A stretch of 64,000 nt of DNA from Hermatobates lingyangjiaoensis (Eukaryota > Arthropoda > Insecta > Hemiptera > Hermatobatidae). The translations under genes and the position numbers were made by a program. The notes beneath the pieces were generated by a model. The model searched no databases, had not been told where the DNA came from, and worked only from the letters and a program-made list of their open reading frames with translations. The first letter of the stretch is position 1. Every line of letters starts with the position of its first letter. Positions 58,024 through 64,000 of this stretch are shown here, piece by piece. The stretch is from assembly GCA_026182355.1 (NCBI GenBank), contig JAPFBL010000228.1, forward strand, positions 62,001 through 126,000, in the 5' to 3' direction.

Positions 58024-58052
58024 CTGATGATGGCCAATGTGGCCGAAAGCTT
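58024..58052 (+). ncRNA. Hammerhead-like motif, family H
   Basis: CTGATGA + T + GGCCA-ATG-TGGCC + GAA + AGCT + T, 171 nt after the PLE-H stop, in sense. Five-pair helix II; helix I only weak (AC with GT). Confidence 0.7.
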
Positions 58053-58139
58053 GTTTCCATTTAGTTCTTTAACCTAGTTTGTGTAAGTGTAGTGTTAAAT
58101 ATAGTTTGTTTCATTGGTCTCTTGAAGATTGTTTTCCTA

Positions 58140-58265
58140 TGCTTGTCATGGAATTAGGTAGATTAATTTTTGAGCTACCAGTGAATTATAAGAAAATAAT
58201 AAGGCAAATAGAACATCTTTCTAAAAAGATTATTAATGCCGAAGCCGCTGTGCTTTTTAACAACA
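58140..58265 (+). pseudogene. PLE N-terminal fragment
   Basis: Reads FELPVNYKKIIRQIEHLSKK, then IINAEAAVLFNNT, and runs into (TA)n at 58266-58294. The last part is the inverse of 57480-57520, so the H remnant is bounded by inverted copies of the N-terminal segment. Confidence 0.6.
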
Positions 58266-58331
58266 CTTATATATATATATATATATATATATATAACAGA
58301 TTCAATAATATATCGACCGTTTGATAGAATA

Positions 58332-58555
58332 GGTGTGTTCTCTAATCGGGGTTCGGTCAATTTTCCAGAATAAAAAAATCAAACTCTCGTTGCCAACGTT
58401 TCGGTTTTATGAAATGAAATGAAATTTCATTTTCTTAGTTAAAAAATTCTTACTTCTGCCTATGAAAAAGGTTTTAAATAAAACCGAAACGTTGGCAACG
58501 AGAGTTTGATTTTTTATCCTGGAAAATTGACCGAACCCCGATTAGAGAACACACC
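58332..58555. mobile_element. PLE-F inverted pair, nearly identical arms
   Basis: Arms 58332-58410 and 58478-58555 are reverse complements with only a few differences over about 78 bp, so this is among the youngest insertions. Plus strand 58459-58493: CCTATGAAAAA + GGTTTT...AAAACC + GAA + ACGT + T, with GCC and GGC flanks pairing. (TA)n on both sides (58266-58294, 58556-58595). Confidence 0.8.
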
Positions 58556-58591
<36 letters not shown>

Positions 58592-58596
58592 ATATT

Positions 58597-58993
58597 TAAT
58601 CAGATGATTTTTTTATTTTATTTTTATCTTTATTTATTTATTCATTTATTTATTTATTTATATTTTTTTTCTCGTTTAATTTTAGTTAGTTTTATGTTTT
58701 TTTCCTTTCCTTTCTCTTTTTTACTTTTCTCCTCCCTTTTACTTAAATATCACTTTTATAATTTTTTTTTAACTCACAGCCTACACTGGTTCACGTTGGT
58801 AAGATGGCTGCACTGCGTGTCATTGTATCGCGCCAGTTTACATCGGCCAGTGGACGCATTTACGTCTCCGTTCCTTCATTCTTTCTCCTTTTATTTTATT
58901 TTCTTTCTTTCTACTCTCCTGAAGACGGCAAGACGCCGAAATAATCGAGATTCGTGAGTGTTCGTCCTTTTTCTTGTGTTCTCTAGCTGCAAC

Positions 58994-58998
<5 letters not shown>
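58597..58998 (+). mobile_element. PLE-K 3' end, truncated copy
   Basis: Begins with the last codons of the PLE-K ORF (TTTAATCAGATGA) directly after a (TA)n. Continues through the T-rich 3' UTR and CAGCCTACACTGGTTCACG to the motif 58919-58946: CTGAAGA + C + GGC-AAGAC-GCC + GAA + ATAAT + C. TCTC and GAGA flanks pair. Ends at (TA)n 58999-59030. Nearly identical to 60918-61312. The 117-residue frame is UTR, not a gene. Confidence 0.85.
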
Positions 58999-59032
<34 letters not shown>

Positions 59033-59044
59033 ACCAATTAAATG

Positions 59045-59194
59045 AAACAGTTCCACGAACTAAATATACCATATTCATAAAAAGAACACACATAAATGAA
59101 ACAGAAACTCACTACTATATTTCGATGGCCTCTTCACCAAGTAGATAGAAGTGAGTTTCTGTTTCATTTCTATGTGTTCTTTTTGTGAATATAG

Positions 59195-59236
<42 letters not shown>
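59045..59236. mobile_element. PLE-C-like inverted pair
   Basis: Arms 59075-59120 (minus) and 59148-59197 (plus) are reverse complements (AAAAGAACACACATAAATGA; GAAACAGAAACTCACT). The core between them is degenerate (GGTGAAGAGGCCATCGAAAT on the minus strand). (TA)n at both edges. Confidence 0.65.
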
Positions 59237-59239
<3 letters not shown>

Positions 59240-59241
<2 letters not shown>

Positions 59242-59880
59242 TATCATAATCTTTCCCATTATAGTGAGAAAGAATGAAATCAACAGATTCCAAGATTGGA
59301 CAATAGCAACTCTATATGATCTGTTAAATTAAATTAAAAAAAAATTCTCATAAAGTGTTACTTGTGAAAACATCAATTTAAATAATAAACATAAAATATA
59401 AATTTGTATGTAATTTTTTTTCTGCAGACGGCGATTTATCATTACTCTGTAAAATACGAACTGTTGAATTAATAAAATAAAAAATTCTAACCTTAATATA
59501 ATATAGGAAATGGAAGAAAAACTTTGATTATTATACATTATTGATGGATATATAACTAATTTAAAAGTTGCCTCGAACTGTAGAACCAGCACACTACTAT
59601 TTTTAATTGAACAGATAACAGGCAGATCGTTATAAAATTCCTAGATATCAAGTAGTTCCATTCAACAATTAACTTCTGATAACAATTCAAATTGCCTTTT
59701 TTCAGAAAAAAAAAACAGTATTTCTTAGTCATCATAGTAGTCAGCGAAATATTCATCTAGTTATAAAACATTAATTTTCCTGTGTAGTTATGCCTAGTAA
59801 ATCTATAAATACAAAAATCTTACATACTTAAACGACATCCAATTGAAGTGGAAGGGGATAATTTATCTTGACAAAGTAGT
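59240..59880. other. Region without recognised gene
   Basis: AT-rich, no family match; minus-strand frames here are unrecognised. Confidence 0.4.
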
Positions 59881-59884
59881 ATAA

Positions 59885-60020
59885 AGTGAGGTTATGTTAG
59901 GTAGCAGGGGTAGTTTCACAAGGGAACAGACATACGAGTAGGCCGACCATTGCTTCTTTGTAATATCACACAATGAAGATTGATTCTACATTGTGGGTCC
60001 TAAATTCTGTCTGGCCACTT
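59885..60020 (-). mobile_element. SINE 3' fragment
   Basis: GTAGGCCGACCATTGC, ATATCACACAATGAAGATTG and ATTCTACATTGTGGGTCCT match 56690-56770. The outer end here reads GAGGTTATGTTAGG, a degenerate TTAGG stretch. Confidence 0.6.
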
Positions 60021-60057
60021 CCCGATTCATCTTTTTTAGTTATATATTTAAAATTAT

Positions 60058-60320
60058 AATATTATATATATATATAATATATATATATATATTATATATA
60101 TAAAATTAATATATTTTTTATATTAATATAAAATATATTTTTATTTTATTAATTTATATTAATAATAAAATATATATTAATATATTTTTATATATATAAA
60201 AATTAATAATCAACAATAACTCTTGATATAATATATGAATTAAACACATTCATATATATATTATAGATGTATATATAATACATATATGATATATTATATA
60301 TATATATCATATATATATCA
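60058..60320. repeat. AT-only low-complexity stretch
   Basis: Almost pure A/T with TATA and ATATTAATAT palindromes. Contains the first copy of a 34-bp direct repeat (60214-60247). Confidence 0.7.
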
Positions 60321-60490
60321 GGAAACGTAGAGAAATTAAAAACACACACTTACAGTCTCTAATTTTCGGTTGAACCGTCTTCAGGAGAGATAAGAAAGGT
60401 ACCAAGTACCAGTGCGCTTGGTTTTTCCCTTACAGTCTCTAATTTTCGGTTGAACCGTCTTCAGGAGAGATAAGAAAGGTTCCAAGTACC
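60321..60490 (-). mobile_element. PLE-B ends, tandem duplicate
   Basis: Two minus-strand motifs, 60360-60384 and 60440-60464, each CTGAAGA + C + GGTT-C-AACC + GAA + AATT + A with TCTC/GAGA flanks. They lie in a direct duplication of about 80 bp (ACAGTCTCTAATTTTCGG). The right edge joins the PLE-K ORF at CAAGTACCAG. Confidence 0.75.
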
Positions 60491-60931
60491 AGGCCTGCAC
60501 CTGACACTTTTCGCACAAAGCAATGTGGCAGAAGGAAATGCCTCACCTGTCCCATCATCAATCCTGACAGCCATTTCATTTCGACAGTGAACAACCATTC
60601 ATACCCTCTCTCCTTTGCTAGTTCTTGCACTTCCAGCAATTGTGTTTATCGTCTGGACTGCACACAATGTGACTCATTCTACGTGGGCCTGACTTCCACG
60701 TCACTTAGCCTCCGTATGAATGGTCACAGGTCATCCGTTGGTCAACGCAAGCAGCTGCCTGTTGCCACCCACGCCAATCTCCATAACCTTCCCTTCAACG
60801 ATTGCTTCAGGGTTAAAATATTAAGAAAACTCTCAAATGATGACACCCAGACCACTCTAAGGGCTTCTGAGGAAGCCTTCATTTGGTTATTGGGTGCAAG
60901 AAATTCCCCTGGTCTAAATTTAATCAGATGA
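60485..60931 (+). pseudogene. PLE-K GIY-YIG endonuclease, C-terminal part
   Basis: An open frame from 60485 with no N-terminus: KQCGRRKCLTCP, then CVYRLDCTQCDSFYVGLTST, LSLRMNGHRSS, and EEAFIWLLGARNSPGLNLIR, ending at TGA 60929. This is the cysteine-rich linker plus the GIY-YIG nuclease (YVG motif, R of SLRMNGH) of a PLE. The reverse transcriptase is missing and a PLE-B end is fused in its place. Helps set the sense direction: the hammerhead-like motif at 61234 is downstream, same strand. Confidence 0.85.
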
Positions 60932-61233
60932 TTTTTTTATTTTATTTCTATTTTTATTTATTTATTCATTTATTTATTTATTTTTTTTTTTTCTCGTTTA
61001 ATTTTAGTTAGTTTTATGTTTTTTTCCTTTCTCTTTTTTACTTTTCTCCTCCCTTTTACTTAAATATCACTTTTATAATTTTTTTAACTCACAGCCTACA
61101 CTGGTTCACGTTGGTAAGGTGGCTGCACTGCGTGTCATTGTATCGCGCCAGTTTACATCGGCCAGTGGATGCATTTACGTCTCCGTTCCTTCATTCTTTC
61201 TCCTTTTATTTTATTTTCTTTCTTTCTACTCTC

Positions 61234-61261
61234 CTGAAGACGGCAAGACGCCGAAATAATC
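61234..61261 (+). ncRNA. Hammerhead-like motif, family K
   Basis: CTGAAGA + C + GGC-AAGAC-GCC + GAA + ATAAT + C, with TCTC and GAGA flanks able to pair. Identical to 58919-58946. It lies 302 nt after the PLE-K stop and is followed by about 50 bp of tail and (TA)n at 61313-61342. Confidence 0.75.
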
Positions 61262-61308
61262 GAGATTCGTGAGTGTTCGTCCTTTTTCTTGTGTTCTCTA
61301 GCTGTAAC

Positions 61309-61342
<34 letters not shown>

Positions 61343-61356
61343 CTCGTATATTATAG

Positions 61357-61390
61357 CAATAACTCTTGATATAATATATGAATTAAACAC
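61357..61390 (+). repeat. 34-bp direct repeat, second copy
   Basis: Identical to 60214-60247 (starts CAATAACTCTTGATATAA). The two copies bracket the B/K composite of about 1.1 kb, as a target duplication would. Confidence 0.8.
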
Positions 61391-61425
61391 CACAATAAAC
61401 AAATATATATTAATTACAATGCTGT

Positions 61426-61451
61426 AAGGCCTTTCGTTACAACATCATCAG
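61426..61451 (-). ncRNA. Hammerhead-like motif, family J
   Basis: Minus strand CTGATGA + T + GTT-GT-AAC + GAA + AGGCCT + T, 37 nt beyond the ancestral stop of PLE-J. Same as 30332-30357. Confidence 0.7.
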
Positions 61452-61488
61452 AGAGCTAAATGAACCAAACAAAAAATATAATAACAAG

Positions 61489-64000
61489 TTAACCTGGGTG
61501 ATTGAAATCTTCAGGATTGCATCTCTGTCTGAATTTAATCCCCCCAAAATTGAAGGAGTCTTGATCTGCTTACTTATTTCTTTTATTAATATTTTATCTA
61601 CTCGTAGTTTGTAAAGTCCTGGACTATTGTTCATTAAATTTCCATAGAAGTTCTTTATGAGTGCACTTTCAATAATATTTCTCCTCCTTTCTGAAGGTAC
61701 AAAAATTAATTCCTTTGCTTCATTCCAATTTATGATATAATTTTTGTTCCTTACATGTAAGAACAAGGCACTCTTTTCATCTTCCCGTCCGATTGAATAT
61801 TTGTGTTGTTTTACTCTTGTAAAGAGACCTTTACTCGTCTGTCCAATATAAGACATTTTGCAATCAGTACAAGGTATTCTATATACACAAGTATCTTTTT
61901 CCTCCCCCTTATTATTAACAAGCCTATTAAACAAATTACTATGATTACTAAACACAACGGAAAGGTCCAGCTTTTTCAAACATTAGGGCAGATCTTTCAA
62001 ACAGATGTTATATGGTTATATAGTGTTGATTTTCTATAAACACTATACTTTAGTTCATTATCCATCCTATGTAGAAGTACAACCAAAAAAGGAAGTTTGT
62101 TATTATTTTCATATTCTATTGTAAATTGTATGGATGGTACAAACGTGTTGAGGATGTCCAAAGAGGAGTTATTATTTTCATTAGAAGGCCAAAAGCATAA
62201 AACATCATCCACATATCTATACCAATTTGCATTAATAGACAGAATTGTAGGCAAATAGGTTATCTCAAAAAACTCCATATAGATATTACTCAATAATGGG
62301 GAGAGACAATTCCCCATCGCTAATCCAAACTTCTGTTTATAAAATTTACCTTGAAAAGAGAAACAACCATCCATTGCACACAGACGAATCAACTCAATTA
62401 ATACTGGAACAGAAACAGGTAAGTTTTGTACATGTTTGCTTAATTCTGTCTCAAGGAACCCCAACAGATCTTCAACTGGAACATTTGTGACAAGTGATTT
62501 TACATCAAAACTCACTAATTTACTATTTTCATAAGAGTAACTATTCAATTTTGATAGAAGTTCAATATTATTCTTAATGTGACTATTGGAAATGGTACCC
62601 ACTAATGGAGATAAAACTTTTACTAACCATTTTGATAACTTATATCCAGCTGAACCCTTGGAGCTAACAATCTGTCTGACAGGGCTACCTTCCTTATGCG
62701 TTTTAAATCAGACCATACATGTAGGGCAATGATGGAGATCTATCAATAAATTTTCCAATCAAGTCCTTATTATTTTTTAATATTAATTTTAATTTCTTAT
62801 TAAAGAAATTATTATAATTTTTAGTGGGGTCTGAATTTAATAATTCATAGGTGTTATTATCGGATAATAAGATTTCCATTTTGGAAGTATAATCTGTCTG
62901 ATTCATCAATACAATGGCTCCTATTTTGTCGGCTTTTGAAACCTTAATTTCTTTATTCATCTTTAATTTTTTATACACTTCTGTAAACCTTTTTGGACAA
63001 TGCGAAACAACATCTTTGATAGATCTATAAATGTAACCTTTGCACATTGCAATTTTATTTTCGTCAATATTCTTTTTCATATTAGAGAAACTATTTGCGA
63101 ATTCTACGTAATTAATGCCTTTATCATTTAGTATAAAACTAAACCCATATCCTAAAGCGGAAATTTTAATATCATCTAAAGGCTTATTTGTCATATTTAT
63201 TACAAGTTTCTTGTTCCCACAATTATGCCAAGGATTATTCTTAATCAATTAATCTAATTTTCTTTTATGATATTCACTTGTTCTTCGTATTTTAAATCTC
63301 ATTGTTTCATAACAAAAATCATACGCCATACTTTTCCAGGAACAAGGAATGTGTAATTCCATTTCTCTCTTCATTACGGTACACTTATTAAGAAGTAGTT
63401 TGACATCCTCCGAACAAACAGAAATATACTTTTTCAATAGTAGCCTTTGAAAGCTATCAAATGGGCCATCAATTAGTTGGTAAAAACATTTTGGCATAAC
63501 CCAGTGTTTCCCAAAGTGGGCGGTACTACCCCCTGGGGGCGGTGCTTTGATATCGGGGGGGCGCTAATGCAAAAAGGAGTTGGGGATTCCATTTCCATAA
63601 ATTGAAAATGTTCATGCAATATAATTTTTAAATTTAAGTGAAAACACCACATGTAAACTTCTAGGAAAAGGTTTCTTAAAATTATTTGTTTTGATAATTT
63701 ATTTTCATGTTAAAAGTATATTCTCATCTAAATTTCTTTTATTGTGTATTAATTCTTTTGCATAAATATGCTATGAAACAATACATATATTGGATTATAA
63801 ATAAATATTCGTTTATTCATTATATTAATTTAATTATTCAAATGTTACTTATTTCGTTATTTAGTTCTAAGATTCTGATTATTTAGGAGTGTTGAGTATA
63901 GGTTTACGGACCCAAGGGGGCGGTCGCTCGAAAAAGTTTGGGAAACACTGGTATAACCTGTTCAGCAAGACAATCCTTCAGAAACTTCAATTTTAATTTT
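61489..64000 (-). pseudogene. PLE-J: reverse transcriptase plus GIY-YIG, broken, runs off the window
   Basis: Minus strand, N to C: an N-terminal helical region (63959-64000, interrupted, then 63497-62703), RT motifs KTHKEGSPVRQIVSS (near 62660), VSFDVKSLVTNVP, GLAMGNCLSPLLSNIYME and YRYVDDVL (catalytic YVDD), then the GIY-YIG domain (CVYRIPCTDCKMSYIGQTSK, GLFTRVKQHK). PLEs copy themselves by target-primed reverse transcription using this RT and nick DNA with the GIY-YIG domain. Defects: an in-frame TAA at 63249-63251; one extra T in a T-run near 62703 that shifts into the KTHK frame; loss of the segment (I estimate 100 or more residues) between the RT (stop at 61997) and the endonuclease; and a short deletion near 61523 relative to the copy at 30255 that loses the stop (ancestral TAA at 61489). 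A hAT element interrupts the N-terminal part. The upstream part lies beyond the window. Confidence 0.92.
63502..63950 (+). mobile_element. hAT-type non-autonomous element inside PLE-J
   Basis: 449 bp with inverted ends CAGTGTTTCCCAAAGTGGGC and, from the other side, CAGTGTTTCCCAAACTTTTT. The flanking 8-mers GCATAACC (63494-63501) and GTATAACC (63951-63958) differ at one base. Removing it and one 8-mer restores the reading of the PLE-J protein across the site (FLKDCLAEQV then MPKCFYQLIDG on the minus strand), proving insertion into the ORF. No transposase inside. Confidence 0.9.

Noticed and set aside
58604..58957. 117-codon open frame (plus strand)
   Set aside because: This is the T-rich 3' untranslated region of PLE-K, and the identical region follows the real stop at 60931.

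Overview
The window looks like gene-poor, AT-rich (about 30% GC by eye) intergenic or intronic DNA from a metazoan, probably an arthropod. The one recognisable host protein exon encodes part of an arrestin. Some SINE tails end in TTAGG units, the arthropod telomere repeat. Penelope-like elements (PLEs) dominate the rest. A chelicerate such as a horseshoe crab is a guess, not a demonstration. No bacterial, viral or CRISPR-like locus is visible. Only two host genes can be supported: one arrestin exon (minus strand, about 4774-4912) and one intact tRNA-Val(UAC) gene (49868-49940). Nearly all the long open frames elsewhere are AT or minisatellite artefacts.

Most of the recognisable sequence is transposon debris. 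PLE coding remnants lie at 8651-8934, 30192-30295, 57616-57852, 60485-60931 and 61489-64000. The last is a minus-strand PLE with reverse transcriptase and GIY-YIG domains. It is broken by a stop, two frameshifts, an internal deletion and a nested hAT element. In every PLE remnant that keeps its C-terminus, a hammerhead-ribozyme-like motif follows the stop codon in sense orientation. About 35 more such motifs, many degenerate, occur as short PLE ends next to (TA)n arrays. I label the PLE families by the palindrome between GAA and the predicted cleavage nucleotide: A (AGATCT), B (AATT), C and D (ATAT), E and F (ACGT), G (ACGCGT), H (AGCT), J (AGGCCT), K (ATAAT), L (ATGT). Families A, B, C, E, F and G often occur as inverted pairs.

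Other elements are tRNA-derived SINEs (about 14 copies or fragments), hAT-type non-autonomous elements with 8-bp target duplications, an internally deleted mariner, an RTE-like and a Jockey/CR1-like LINE fragment, a possible piggyBac terminus, and unclassified dispersed repeats. Tandem repeats are at 13572-13880 (115 bp, built on hammerhead-like arms), 47085-47540, 47670-47920 and 51110-51660.

Layout: 0-5 kb, dispersed repeats, a long foldback, PLE-B, a SINE and the arrestin exon. 5-14 kb, PLE-A/C/G/L remnants, SINEs and mariner. 14-22 kb, a GC-rich repeat block, a hAT element with nested PLEs, and unclassified repeats. 22-34 kb, PLE inverted pairs and SINEs. 34-41 kb, LINE tail, more PLE pairs and a local 1-kb duplication with indel-rich divergence. 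41-56 kb, SINEs, minisatellites, tRNA-Val and a LINE fragment. 56-64 kb, the densest PLE region, including the largest coding copy. The genes do not form a pathway; what unifies the window is repeated PLE insertion around TA-rich sites.
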